Shown here piece after piece: positions 7,541-16,116 of a DNA stretch of 64,000 bases (position 1 is the first letter of the stretch; every line of letters starts with the position of its first letter). Under the pieces are notes generated by a model. That model made no database searches, was not told where the DNA came from, and worked only from the letters and a program-made list of their open reading frames with translations. A program made the translations under genes and the position numbers. This DNA is from an uncultured Bacteroidales bacterium (GTDB lineage: Bacteria > Bacteroidota > Bacteroidia > Bacteroidales > UBA932): the NCBI GenBank assembly GCA_944323785.1, contig CALUTU010000009.1, positions 1 through 64,000 of the forward strand, written 5' to 3'.

Positions 7541-8236
7541 ATGGAAGGAACTTCCGAAAAAGTGCTTCTGCACTCCTGCTGCGCCCCCTGCTCGGCCGCC
7601 ATTCTCGAATGGATGGGGCTGAACGGCTATGAACCGACCATCCTCTTCTACAACCCCAACATTTTCCCGGAGGAGGAATACCTCAAGCGGAAAACCGAGA
7701 TAGTACGGTATGCGCATAAGATCGGAGTGGCGATAACGGACCTGGACGGGGACAATGCGGAAGGCTGTATTATACAGGAATGGGTATCAGGCCAGAAAAT
7801 CACAGGCAATGCAGCAGCACAACAAGGATGTACCGGAGAGTTCTGGGAGCGACAGCACGCACAGTGGCTAAAATGTACTGCCGGGATGGAGGGCGAGCCG
7901 GAACGGGGCCGGCGATGTCTGGCCTGCTTCAGGCACCGGCTCTGCGTTGCGGCGGACTACGCGGCCTCGCACGGATTCCCCCTGTTCACCACCACCCTCG
8001 CCTCCTCCCGCTGGAAGGACATCCGGCAGATCAACGAGGCCGGTCTCTACGCTCAGGAACAATGCGGCCGGGGCCTGACCCGCTTCTGGGACCGCAACTG
8101 GCGCAAGGGCGGCCTCTACGAACGCCGCAACATCCTCGCCCGCCAGTTCTACAACCAGCAGTACTGCGGCTGCGAGTTCAGCCTTGCCCACCGCACTGCG
8201 CCCCAAAGCAACTGCTCACATTCCGACAAACCATAA
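7541..8236 (+). CDS. queH: Epoxyqueuosine reductase QueH
   Basis: I choose the ATG at 7541 (MEGTSEKVLLHSCCAPC) over a TTG at 7529, giving 231 residues. QueH (formerly DUF208) reduces epoxyqueuosine to queuosine in tRNA, replacing the unrelated QueG. The expected cysteines are present: Cys13, Cys14 and Cys17 in HSCCAPC, a CLAC pair near the middle, and CGC near the C-terminus, which bind an iron-sulfur cluster and extra iron in characterised QueH. The motif YNPNIFPEEEYLKRK also fits. The stop codon falls inside the 5' arm of palindromic element A. Confidence 0.9.
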   Translation: MEGTSEKVLLHSCCAPCSAAILEWMGLNGYEPTILFYNPNIFPEEEYLKRKTEIVRYAHKIGVAITDLDGDNAEGCIIQEWVSGQKITGNAAAQQGCTGEFWERQHAQWLKCTAGMEGEPERGRRCLACFRHRLCVAADYAASHGFPLFTTTLASSRWKDIRQINEAGLYAQEQCGRGLTRFWDRNWRKGGLYERRNILARQFYNQQYCGCEFSLAHRTAPQSNCSHSDKP

Positions 8237-8386
8237 AGCACCTGACATAGGACTATCTACCACATTATCAATTAATTGCACGCAGACTAGTTGCTCTATG
8301 CCCTGAAAAAACAAGCCATAGAGCAACCCGATAATCAGCACCCACCTGATTACAAGCACATTATCCAGACACCCCTTGCTTTATGG
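8231..8386 (+). repeat. Palindromic structured element, copy A
   Basis: Outer arms CCATAAAGCA (8231-8240) and TGCTTTATGG (8377-8386) are perfect inverted repeats. Exactly in the middle is a hairpin with 16-nt arms (GTTGCTCTATGCCCTG at 8290-8305, CAAGCCATAGAGCAAC at 8312-8327) and an AAAAAA loop. The single-stranded flanks are 49 nt on each side. It shares this geometry with copies at 29379-29530 and 59989-60146. The 5' arm overlaps the queH stop and the 3' arm lies inside the last codons of the convergent gene at 8361. Confidence 0.75.
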
Positions 8387-8852
8387 TCAACAGCAGAGTA
8401 CGACTACTGACGATATAGGCCCGGCCATTGGAGAGCCTGATTAAACACAGGTCTTTTAAATTTGTGGCGAAAAGAGTATACCAGCCCAAAGAGTCGCTCT
8501 GCCAACGGCCCCAATAACCGAACGGACCGCCGCTGCCCACCCGGAACGAGTTCAGGACGACACCGGAAGAGACTTCCTCAACCCTGACGATATCGCTGCG
8601 GTTGATACGCAGGCGGCCAACCGGGCGGCACAGTTGGATCTGTCGGTCCGTCACGATGATACGCAACGGAGTCCAAAGGGCACAGACTGACACCACAGCG
8701 GCTATCACCCAACATACTATACCCGCAGCCGGCTCTCCATTCCGCCACTCTGCAATACCTTCTGCTGCCAGAATGACCATAAGTGCTACGAAAACCACAG
8801 TCCACGCCACGGCACTCCTGCTCCACCTCATCCGTATATTCCTTTCATTCAT
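8361..8852 (-). CDS. Membrane protein with PH-like domain, uncharacterised
   Basis: I choose the ATG at 8852 (MNERNIRMRWSRSAVAWTV), giving 163 residues. Upstream in-frame codons run through the promoter. Two hydrophobic segments (about residues 12-31 and 42-61) precede a beta-rich part (PLRIIVTDRQIQLCRPVGRL, then IVRVEEVSSG and a final strand IVSSRTLLLTI) that resembles the bacterial PH-domain (bPH) fold of small Bacteroidota membrane proteins. The last residues, TIKQGVSG and the stop, are encoded by the 3' arm region of palindromic element A, so the native C-terminus may have been replaced. Function unknown. Confidence 0.6.
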   Translation of the reverse strand: MNERNIRMRWSRSAVAWTVVFVALMVILAAEGIAEWRNGEPAAGIVCWVIAAVVSVCALWTPLRIIVTDRQIQLCRPVGRLRINRSDIVRVEEVSSGVVLNSFRVGSGGPFGYWGRWQSDSLGWYTLFATNLKDLCLIRLSNGRAYIVSSRTLLLTIKQGVSG

Positions 8853-8878
8853 AACCATTTTACTTATTCTAAAACAGA

Positions 8879-8907
8879 CAAATATATGGTTAATTTTCAT
8901 ATCTTTG
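8879..8907. promoter_or_regulatory. Divergent promoter pair
   Basis: TATATTTG on the minus strand (8886-8879) serves the PH-like gene, and TATCTTTG on the plus strand (8900-8907) serves the metallopeptidase. The two -7 boxes are only 13 bp apart, so the polymerases would compete. Clear -33 TTTG boxes are not visible. Confidence 0.55.
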
Positions 8908-8935
8908 TATGCGTAATGGCTAAACACTGCGCAAT

Positions 8936-10990
8936 ATGATGAAACGGATACCTACTGTCATGCTGGCCGCGGCAACGATGATTATGAGCGGCTGTAACGG
9001 AAACAATAACGGCAATCAACAGAAGACCATGAGCAATATTTCGGAAGAGACCGTCGGCAGGACGGTGCAGGCTATCACGGAGAAATGCCCGGAAGCCGAC
9101 AAGGCCCTGGTGCAGAAAGGAGTGACACAGGCAGCTGCCCTGTGGAGGGCCGAGGACGGCACCGAAACGGAGTTCGAGCAGTTCGCAACGGAGAGCTACG
9201 CTGCGACTCCCGAGGACCGCAAAGTACTGTTTGACAAGCTGTCGGAGGCATTCGAGACCCTTTACGGAACATCCAACCAGGTAGCGGTCAGACTGCAGAA
9301 GCCCCTCCATCTGACCGGGCCGGAGCCTACGGAGATAGACTACATCCTCGGGGCGTTCGATCCCTACTCCCACCTGTCGGACGACCTGTTCGCCAACAAG
9401 ACGGCATTTGTCACCATTCTCAATTTCCCCTTCTACACCCTCGAGGAGAAGAATACCCTCGGCAAGGACTGGAACCGCCTCGAATGGGCCTACGCCCGCA
9501 TGGGGGACGCCTTTACCATCAGGGTACCGGCCAAGGTGAAGTCGGAATACTCCCAGGTGCTAAGTGCATCGGAGAACTACATAGCCTCCTACAATATCAT
9601 GATGGGACATCTGCTCACTGAGGACGGCCGCCGCCTCTTCCCGGAGGACATGATACTGCTCTCGCACTGGAACCTTCGCGACGAGCTCAAGAGTAACTAC
9701 GCTGACGTCCCTAACGCCAACGAGAAGCAGGAGATGATCTATCAGGTGATGCTGCGCATTGTGGATCAAAGTATTCCGAAAGACGTGGTGAATAATCCGG
9801 AATACGACTGGGCCCCGTACTCCAACAAGACCTGGAAGGACGGCAAGGAAGTGCAGCTCCAACCCGAGACTGACGTGCGCTACTCCCATATCCTCAACAC
9901 TTTCCACGTAGAGGAGCAGATAGACCGCTACAGCCCGCAGCTTCCGACCGGCATCGCCCGCAACTTCGAGGAGGGGATGGAGGTGTCCGCCGCTGACATA
10001 GAGCAGCTTTTCATCCGGCTGATCTCATCCGACGAGGTAAAGGAAGTGGCCGCGCTCATCAAGGAGCGTCTGGGCCGCGAGCTCAGGCCCTACGACATAT
10101 GGTACGACGGATTCAAAAGCCGTACTGCCATGTCCGAGGACGAACTGACAAAGATGACCCAGAAGAAATACCCCGACGCACAGGCATTTGCCAAGGACAT
10201 GCCGAGAATGCTGAGGTATCTCGGATTCCCTGCGCATGACGCGAAATACATAGCTGAGCGCATCGTCGTCGAGCCGGCCCGTGGCTCAGGACACGCCTGG
10301 GGCGCACAGGGACGCTGGGAGCCCGCCCGTCTGCGTACACGCATCGGAGACAAGGGCATGGACTATAAGGGCTACAACATCGCCGTACACGAGTTCGGAC
10401 ACAATGTGGAGCAGACCCTCGACCTCTACGACATCGACTACTACATGCTGAACGGGGTGCCCAACACCGCTTTCACGGAGGCCTTGGCCTTCATCTTCCA
10501 GAAACGCGACCTGGAGCTTTTAGGCTTTGACTACAGGATGGACGACAACACCACCCTGGATATCTTCTGGGGCGCCTACGAGATTATGGGCGTGGCCCTG
10601 ACCGACATGTACACCTGGCAGTGGCTCTACGCCCACCCGGAAGCCACGGCATCTGAATTGCGCGACGCGGTGGTATCCATCGCCAAGGACGTATGGAACA
10701 AGTACTACGCCCCTGTCCTCGGCACTCCCGACTGTCCCCTGCTGGCAGTCTACTCCCACATGGTCAACTCCCCGATGTACCTGCCCAACTACCCCTTCGG
10801 GCACATCATCGAATACCAGCTTGAGAACCATCTGGCCCAGTGCCGCAACAGGCTGGAATTCGCCTCGGAGCTCCGCCGCATCTACACCCTCGGCCGTCTG
10901 ACTCCCCAGATATGGATGCAGCAGGCCGTCGGCTCCGAAGTCAGCGTAGACCCGCTCCTCGAAGCTGTCGGCACCATCGTCAGGAAATAA
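8936..10990 (+). CDS. Lipoprotein zinc metallopeptidase (HEFGH), unassigned family
   Basis: The 684-residue protein begins with an SPII signal (lipobox MSGC, Cys20) and a short N/Q-rich linker. Near residue 485 it carries HEFGH, followed about 25 residues later by FTEALAF, a pattern of a gluzincin active site (two His and a downstream Glu). The preceding segment RTRIGDKGMDYKGYNIAVHE is M3/M32-like in feel, but the protein as a whole is not one I can place in a named MEROPS family. A periplasmic or surface peptidase or oligopeptidase role is inferred. It is monocistronic, with a terminator right after the stop. Confidence 0.7.
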   Translation: MMKRIPTVMLAAATMIMSGCNGNNNGNQQKTMSNISEETVGRTVQAITEKCPEADKALVQKGVTQAAALWRAEDGTETEFEQFATESYAATPEDRKVLFDKLSEAFETLYGTSNQVAVRLQKPLHLTGPEPTEIDYILGAFDPYSHLSDDLFANKTAFVTILNFPFYTLEEKNTLGKDWNRLEWAYARMGDAFTIRVPAKVKSEYSQVLSASENYIASYNIMMGHLLTEDGRRLFPEDMILLSHWNLRDELKSNYADVPNANEKQEMIYQVMLRIVDQSIPKDVVNNPEYDWAPYSNKTWKDGKEVQLQPETDVRYSHILNTFHVEEQIDRYSPQLPTGIARNFEEGMEVSAADIEQLFIRLISSDEVKEVAALIKERLGRELRPYDIWYDGFKSRTAMSEDELTKMTQKKYPDAQAFAKDMPRMLRYLGFPAHDAKYIAERIVVEPARGSGHAWGAQGRWEPARLRTRIGDKGMDYKGYNIAVHEFGHNVEQTLDLYDIDYYMLNGVPNTAFTEALAFIFQKRDLELLGFDYRMDDNTTLDIFWGAYEIMGVALTDMYTWQWLYAHPEATASELRDAVVSIAKDVWNKYYAPVLGTPDCPLLAVYSHMVNSPMYLPNYPFGHIIEYQLENHLAQCRNRLEFASELRRIYTLGRLTPQIWMQQAVGSEVSVDPLLEAVGTIVRK

Positions 10991-11002
10991 CAGGAAATAA
11001 TG

Positions 11003-11035
11003 AAGCCCGCCATTACTCTCTGCAGTGGCGGGCTT
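11003..11035. terminator. Bidirectional terminator
   Basis: Arms AAGCCCGCCA and TGGCGGGCTT form a perfect 10-bp stem between the metallopeptidase stop (10990) and the convergent gene ending at 11013, which it overlaps. Confidence 0.8.
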
Positions 11036-11447
11036 TGAGATTTAAAATCAGAAACTTACTCTTTTTCCGGTCCTCTGCGGTGTATTTCCTTTCAAGGACG
11101 AATGAGACCAAAAGGCCTATGCCTGCGAAGAGGAATGTCGCACCGAAATAAAGAACCTGCACATCATCATTGTACCAATTCTTGTCAGGCAACATTCCAT
11201 CCTTTATAAAGAAAGCCACCAGCAGACCGAGCGCCGCACCGACGAGCATAAGGCCCCAGCGCAGAGGCGCGTACTTGTTCGTAGCCACGGCCCCGAACCA
11301 TCTGTTCAGGTCTATCTGTCCGTTCTTCTGAGGGTCGAGGGTCTCGATTTTCTGGGCCACGATGAGCCTCTCCTTGCGGTGAATAAGGTTTTCGAGGATG
11401 CGATAGACAAAGTAGAAAATTATCGCACAAATAATTGCTCCTTCCAT
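11013..11447 (-). CDS. DUF6249-like small membrane protein
   Basis: The 144-residue protein has three predicted membrane segments (about 4-20, 63-82, 99-120) and a basic C-terminus. Layout and sequence feel (LVAFFIKDG, FLFAGIGLLVSFVLE) resemble DUF6249 proteins, which in Bacteroidota usually sit in operons with an ECF sigma factor. Consistent with this, an ECF-type promoter on the minus strand (11488-11515) reads into it and a decayed sigma gene lies divergently. The C-terminal codons overlap the terminator hairpin. Molecular function unknown. Confidence 0.65.
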   Translation of the reverse strand: MEGAIICAIIFYFVYRILENLIHRKERLIVAQKIETLDPQKNGQIDLNRWFGAVATNKYAPLRWGLMLVGAALGLLVAFFIKDGMLPDKNWYNDDVQVLYFGATFLFAGIGLLVSFVLERKYTAEDRKKSKFLILNLKARHCRE

Positions 11448-11487
11448 AACTTTAATTTTAAAAGGTTTTTAATGTTCCGTTTGCATC

Positions 11488-11515
11488 TTTGACGCACGAA
11501 ATGGAAAAGGTTACA
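11488..11515 (-). promoter_or_regulatory. ECF-type promoter toward the DUF6249-like gene
   Basis: On the minus strand TGTAACC (11515-11509), 14 bases, CGTCAAA (11494-11488). This matches the classic ECF layout (AAC in the -35, CGTC in the -10). Confidence 0.6.
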
Positions 11516-11559
11516 CCGGCGGACAGAAAATTTTGAAAAATTCAATTTTTAAATTTCGA

Positions 11560-11588
11560 TGTAACCTTTTATTTTTACCAGCGTCTTA
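11560..11588 (+). promoter_or_regulatory. ECF-type promoter toward the broken sigma gene
   Basis: TGTAACC (11560-11566), 15 bases, CGTCTTA (11582-11588). With the opposite site it forms a perfect 11-bp inverted repeat (AAAAGGTTACA at 11505-11515, TGTAACCTTTT at 11560-11570), as expected of divergent promoters read by one autoregulated sigma factor. Confidence 0.65.
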
Positions 11589-11611
11589 TATGCAGAAAGA
11601 ACACAGCACCT

Positions 11612-11677
11612 ATGACAAGAGCCGAGGAGAGCGCACTCATATTCAAGATACTGGACGGGGACAAGGAAATAGCCTAA
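11612..11677 (+). pseudogene. Truncated ECF sigma factor gene (N-terminal 21 codons)
   Basis: The ATG 24 bases after the ECF -10 opens a frame reading MTRAEESALIFKILDGDKE, the typical start of an ECF sigma (LIxKILxGDxEAF), and then stops after two more codons. The stop overlaps the stop of the lipoprotein gene ending at 11674 on the other strand. The rest of the sigma gene is absent from the window. It appears cut at exactly the point where the lipoprotein operon begins, implying insertion or deletion there. Confidence 0.6.
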
Positions 11678-13299
11678 TCGACTTTAAATAGCGTAATGTC
11701 GGACACCCCAAGATAGTGAATCATCCAGCCCGTATCAGTACGCGTAAACAAAGAAGGATAGTAACCCTGATAATCGCATCTGATAGTCATCATGTTAGCC
11801 GAGGGATGTAGCACGGTTAGCGGAGTATCCAGACGCCGGTATTCATCATTTGCTCCCATCATGAAGACATCCCCCAGTTCAGACCATCCATACAGGATAT
11901 CCGTACCGTCCGCCTGTATACGTATCTGTTCCTGCTCGTTTATAGTCATTATCAGCTTTGGACCGAACTTATGATAAGCTTCCTCTTCCGAAAAACCCTC
12001 TTCAATCAACCGCATAGGACTGTAATACGGAATACCTTCAGTACCGTATTCCGGCAGGCAAGTGTATCCGTCAAGCTTGCAGACAAGCTGATTCCACATA
12101 CGGTAGTCGTAGCTCCCTTCCGAAGTGGCTATCGTCATGGTAAACTCACTCCGTGCCATGACACCGTTGCCGTCCATGAATGTCTGCACACCCTGCCACT
12201 CTCCTACAAGTTCCTCGAAAAGTCTTGAATCTATCAGTTCCACACCCGTGACAGCCTCCGCCGTCTCCAGAAAGACATTCTCATAGAGGTCAAAACCGAC
12301 AACACAAAGTGTATATGAGGTTCCGGGCTGCAGATTGATCCAGTCCTCCTCAGTTATCCCCTGAAGCATACCAGACTGCTGTACCTCAAGCAGTTCCTTT
12401 ATAAATGTCTCCTCACCTACCTTTTCCAGTTCCTCCATAGCCTGGGATGTCTCCAGCATCACCTGATAATAACACCCGGTACCTGCATCCGGAGTACACA
12501 CCGTATGCAGCAAGTCTGGCTGGGTGTCAGTGAATTCTATGCCCACAGACCCATCGACGGACATGTCGGGAAAGATTTTGGAAAAATCCGTCCACTCTAT
12601 TGCTCCCGTCGAACCGTCATCATATACGGCAAAGGCGTAAGCCACATATTCCGTATCATAAGACACATCAAAAACTGTCTCTGACTCACCCCAGTATCTT
12701 ATATTTTCCTCTAAGAGTATTTCCGGGAACGTGGTTCCAAGATCGGCGGCTATATCCTTCAGTTCTTCTATTTTCCACTCCACTACATCCTGAGGTTCCT
12801 GAAAAGAGTCCCACCGCTCACGGCTCATGAAATAATAATAGTAAGGCAGCTCACTATCCTGCGGAACAACTTTGCAGTAAAAACTGTCGCCAGTCCTGCG
12901 AAACGAAAACGCGAACATTCCGGCCTCCTCCGTGGAAAGTTCTATATCAGACCATGGAGAGTCACCGTATCTGCCACCATCACCCAAGGCCCGGACGCTT
13001 ATCCGATAACGCGTTCCAGACTCCAGCCCGGTGACAGTCCATGAGACAGAGTCTGTCACCGTCTCCTCTCCTTCATTCACTCTGCAGGCATACCCTGACG
13101 CATTGTCCACAGCACTCCAGCCCACACTGATGGATGTTGTTGTGACATCTCCCGGGACAAGCACAGGCGGAGCCAGCTGCTCCTGCGTTCCGGATGAAGG
13201 GTTCTCATCTGCACCATCATCTATGCCGCCGTCGGCGCATCCATACAGGATGAACGCGCCGATGCAGCATATATAAGACAACAACCGTTCTGTTCTCAT
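11674..13299 (-). CDS. Surface lipoprotein with Fn3 domain and envelope repeat modules
   Basis: The 541-residue protein has an SPII lipobox (ILYGC, Cys21), a fibronectin type III domain (about 42-112: PPVLVPGDVTTTSISVGW, ASGYACRV, GTRYRISVRA), and two of the roughly 115-residue modules found in the other lipoproteins here (about 118-235 and 240-345, ending in TEYVAYAFAVYDDG and TSYTLCVVGFDL). A distinct C-terminal domain begins LVGEWQGVQTFMDGNG. It is the last gene of the seven-gene operon and overlaps the upstream gene by 4 bases. Role unknown; probably surface adhesion or ligand binding (inference). Confidence 0.75.
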   Translation of the reverse strand: MRTERLLSYICCIGAFILYGCADGGIDDGADENPSSGTQEQLAPPVLVPGDVTTTSISVGWSAVDNASGYACRVNEGEETVTDSVSWTVTGLESGTRYRISVRALGDGGRYGDSPWSDIELSTEEAGMFAFSFRRTGDSFYCKVVPQDSELPYYYYFMSRERWDSFQEPQDVVEWKIEELKDIAADLGTTFPEILLEENIRYWGESETVFDVSYDTEYVAYAFAVYDDGSTGAIEWTDFSKIFPDMSVDGSVGIEFTDTQPDLLHTVCTPDAGTGCYYQVMLETSQAMEELEKVGEETFIKELLEVQQSGMLQGITEEDWINLQPGTSYTLCVVGFDLYENVFLETAEAVTGVELIDSRLFEELVGEWQGVQTFMDGNGVMARSEFTMTIATSEGSYDYRMWNQLVCKLDGYTCLPEYGTEGIPYYSPMRLIEEGFSEEEAYHKFGPKLIMTINEQEQIRIQADGTDILYGWSELGDVFMMGANDEYRRLDTPLTVLHPSANMMTIRCDYQGYYPSLFTRTDTGWMIHYLGVSDITLFKVD

Positions 13300-16091
13300 T
13301 TCCGACCGATTTTCTCCCAGACATAGACAGGCCTTTCCACAGGCACAGGTAAGCGCATGGATTCAGGCATGTCATTTATCTGGAAACGTCTCATAAGATA
13401 TCCGCGCATGGCATCCTCAGCCTCTCTGAGTGTCATTGCCACCGTCCCTGCAGCCTCACCGGCATTACTGTCGGAAATCTCTCCGAGTTCTGAGCCGTCC
13501 CATGCCCTTAGTCCCGATGTTTCCTGAGGCACAGCGCCCATCGGCTGAACGGAAGGCATAAAGCCGCCGGCCGTTCCGCGCCACGATGCAGCAGGAGACA
13601 GTGCCCCTGCAGCGACCGGATCTGCATAGTACTCCTCTATGCGCATCTGTCCATACTCTCCGTACCTGTCCACAGGCAGGACCACTGCGACTATTGTGGT
13701 ATACCAATACTCTCTTCTTCTCGCTGTAAGGGGCTTGTAATCCCCCTGATTGCGGATGATATCGATAAGTTCCTGCTCATCCATACGCATCACCTCATCG
13801 ATGGAAGCATTGTTGATAGTGGCGAAATACCAGCCGTCCGCATATTGATTGGGAGTAAATGTAAAGTCAAATACGGCGAAATTGTAGTAATCCTCATACG
13901 GATACCTGTAAGGGTCCTCGTAATACAGGTCGGCACCGTTGATAAGCTCGCATTCCATGGTCACATCAGCCTGGCTGTACACCTTGCCGGAGGTTGAGAA
14001 ACGTATCTTGGTCAGTCCGGTAGTCACATCTCCCATATAACCGAAAGCAAAAGCATAATACTCTGTCTGCGCCTGAATATTCCCATAAAAGATATCATTC
14101 GTGGTATTTCTCTCTATCTCTCCCATACAGCCCACACTTCCATAGATACCGAACAGACTCTGTACGTGATAATCCACTACAGCCTGCATGAAAGCCTCAT
14201 CACTGCCATAGTCGCCGTACTGGTCTACGGAGATACAGCCCATGACATAGTATTCATTGTTGTTGGAAGGCGTACACTGTATGGTTACAGATGAAGTGGT
14301 CACATCCGTGACTGAGAGGTCAAATGTAATGGAGGAAGGCTGCAGCGGCCCGGTCCTGAACTGTGACGTGGCCACACGGGTAGTCCTGCATCCGTTATCC
14401 ACGCCGAATATGAACACAGTGAAGTCCGTAGACGGTGTGAGAGGAGCAACGTCCATATCATACAGGGTATTGAGGCTTTGCGTCCCGGAATAAGTGTACG
14501 TATCAAGTATGCCGCTCTCAACAGCCGAGTTCAGCATCAATGTGGCCATGTCGTCAGGACTGTACTGCACGGCAACAGAACTTTCCACCACTTCCACATA
14601 GTAACGGGTCGAATTGTTAGAAGGCTCTATCTTCATATCGGCCATATACGAGGCTGACGCATGGACATCCACGTCGAAAGTACAGTTATCGGTAATATCC
14701 ACTTCCTCAGTTGTAAACAGCTGCTTCTGAAGATTGGTGGTTATGAGGCCCTCGTCAAGGCCGAAAGCATACGCATAATAGCCAGTGGACGAGAAAAGCT
14801 TTTCCGCCTCCACCTCGCTGGTGCCGATCTCTGTATAGTCACTCCAAGTGGCGGTAATGCCAAGCTGAGGGTTCTGCTGATAGATCCAGATCCAGTCCTC
14901 TATTTCATCCGATATCAGATTCATCATTGCCTCATCGCTCTCCCATGCGTCATACTCACTTTTTGCCACTATGCCGGTATAGTATCTGACATTAGGATTG
15001 TCCGGGATGACCCTCACCTTAAGTGAGGTTGCGGTAGTCCCGGCATCCTCGAATGAGAATGTGCAGTCCAACTGGTCTACTTTCCTGGTCTGAAAACGCT
15101 CGACCGCAAGTCCTGAGAGAGGCTCTCCAGTAGTCTCCAATGCGAAAGCAAACGCACAGTATTCGGTAGCCGGTTCCAGATTAGACCACTTGACTCCCAC
15201 GTCACCCAGACGCAGGACCTTGCTCAGATACTCCTCGAGAGACATACCTGACTGTTCGGCCTGATAACGGAAATTGAGTATCTCATCCTCGATATACTCC
15301 GACTCATTACCCTCGTACTCATCCATATATGACTTGGGAGCCAGACCGTTGGCATAGGTCATCTCCTTGTCATCAGGCATCCAGTACACATTGACCTGTG
15401 TCTCCGTTATACTGTCAACAACGATAGTGAAAGGCGGTTCACCGGCAATGGCATCCTGCTCCAACAGGACAGTTACAGGCTCTGCACCGGGATAAGACAG
15501 AGTGAGTTCTGCTGTCCTCGGAGCCGTACTGAAATTAATCTGCGCATGAACAACTATCACACCGTACTCAGAAGTATCGTAATCCTGAGCCCAGCTTTCA
15601 CCACACGAGACTTCTATTTCAGTACTGTCCACATAGTTATCAATACTGTACTCTATAGCAATGTCACCTCCGGCTGCCGGAACATTCACAGGTGACTCAG
15701 TCAGCAGGGTTATCACTGCATCTCCTGCATCGGCAGAAGTAAGCTGCCGTACCGTCACTATTACCTGTTCCGCGCCCTCATACGACACGGTCACATTAGC
15801 CGTACGCGCCCCGTCATTCATGTTCGGCTCGGCCTGAAAATGTATCTCTCCGGGAATGTCATACTCAAATGAATGCAGCCATTCCTGATCGGACTCGGCC
15901 AGGGGCGTCAGACCGTCCACAGGATTCTCGATTGTATATTTGATTACATTCTCTCCACCTTCGTAGGAGATGGACATCTGCTCCTCCACATTGATGACGC
16001 TGAGCACATTGCCTGTATCCTCCCGGCATCCTGCAAGCACTGACACAGTTGCTGTCAGAGCGATGATTGTCTTAATAGATATTCGTTTCAT
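13296..16091 (-). CDS. Large BACON-domain surface lipoprotein
   Basis: The 931-residue protein has an SPII lipobox (LAGC, about Cys22) and two BACON domains (about 38-117, ISYEGGENVIKYTIENP; and 128-212, VPAAGGDIAIEYSIDN). Four repeat modules of about 115 residues follow (about 215-335, 340-460, 465-580, 585-700), each ending in a TxYxxFxFGxD-type motif and an FxT strand. The roughly 230-residue C-terminal part is acidic and tyrosine-rich. BACON domains occur in Bacteroidota surface proteins and are proposed to bind carbohydrate or mucin; no enzyme motif is visible. It is the sixth gene of the operon, 25 bases after the preceding gene. Confidence 0.78.
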   Translation of the reverse strand: MKRISIKTIIALTATVSVLAGCREDTGNVLSVINVEEQMSISYEGGENVIKYTIENPVDGLTPLAESDQEWLHSFEYDIPGEIHFQAEPNMNDGARTANVTVSYEGAEQVIVTVRQLTSADAGDAVITLLTESPVNVPAAGGDIAIEYSIDNYVDSTEIEVSCGESWAQDYDTSEYGVIVVHAQINFSTAPRTAELTLSYPGAEPVTVLLEQDAIAGEPPFTIVVDSITETQVNVYWMPDDKEMTYANGLAPKSYMDEYEGNESEYIEDEILNFRYQAEQSGMSLEEYLSKVLRLGDVGVKWSNLEPATEYCAFAFALETTGEPLSGLAVERFQTRKVDQLDCTFSFEDAGTTATSLKVRVIPDNPNVRYYTGIVAKSEYDAWESDEAMMNLISDEIEDWIWIYQQNPQLGITATWSDYTEIGTSEVEAEKLFSSTGYYAYAFGLDEGLITTNLQKQLFTTEEVDITDNCTFDVDVHASASYMADMKIEPSNNSTRYYVEVVESSVAVQYSPDDMATLMLNSAVESGILDTYTYSGTQSLNTLYDMDVAPLTPSTDFTVFIFGVDNGCRTTRVATSQFRTGPLQPSSITFDLSVTDVTTSSVTIQCTPSNNNEYYVMGCISVDQYGDYGSDEAFMQAVVDYHVQSLFGIYGSVGCMGEIERNTTNDIFYGNIQAQTEYYAFAFGYMGDVTTGLTKIRFSTSGKVYSQADVTMECELINGADLYYEDPYRYPYEDYYNFAVFDFTFTPNQYADGWYFATINNASIDEVMRMDEQELIDIIRNQGDYKPLTARRREYWYTTIVAVVLPVDRYGEYGQMRIEEYYADPVAAGALSPAASWRGTAGGFMPSVQPMGAVPQETSGLRAWDGSELGEISDSNAGEAAGTVAMTLREAEDAMRGYLMRRFQINDMPESMRLPVPVERPVYVWEKIGRK

Positions 16092-16116
16092 ATTAATTGA
16101 AAGTGTTTATATTCAG

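Noticed and set aside
6490-7632. Long plus-strand open frame (about 380 codons) opposite the fusion gene
   Set aside because: It is antisense to a gene with clear domain motifs in both halves, is His/Arg/Pro-rich as expected of a shadow frame in G+C-rich coding DNA, and has no recognisable domain or promoter.
8281-8386. Integron attC site or CRISPR repeat as explanation of the palindromic element
   Set aside because: No GTTRRRY/RYYYAAC core pair, no cassette array, no direct-repeat/spacer periodicity and no cas or integron-integrase genes in the window.
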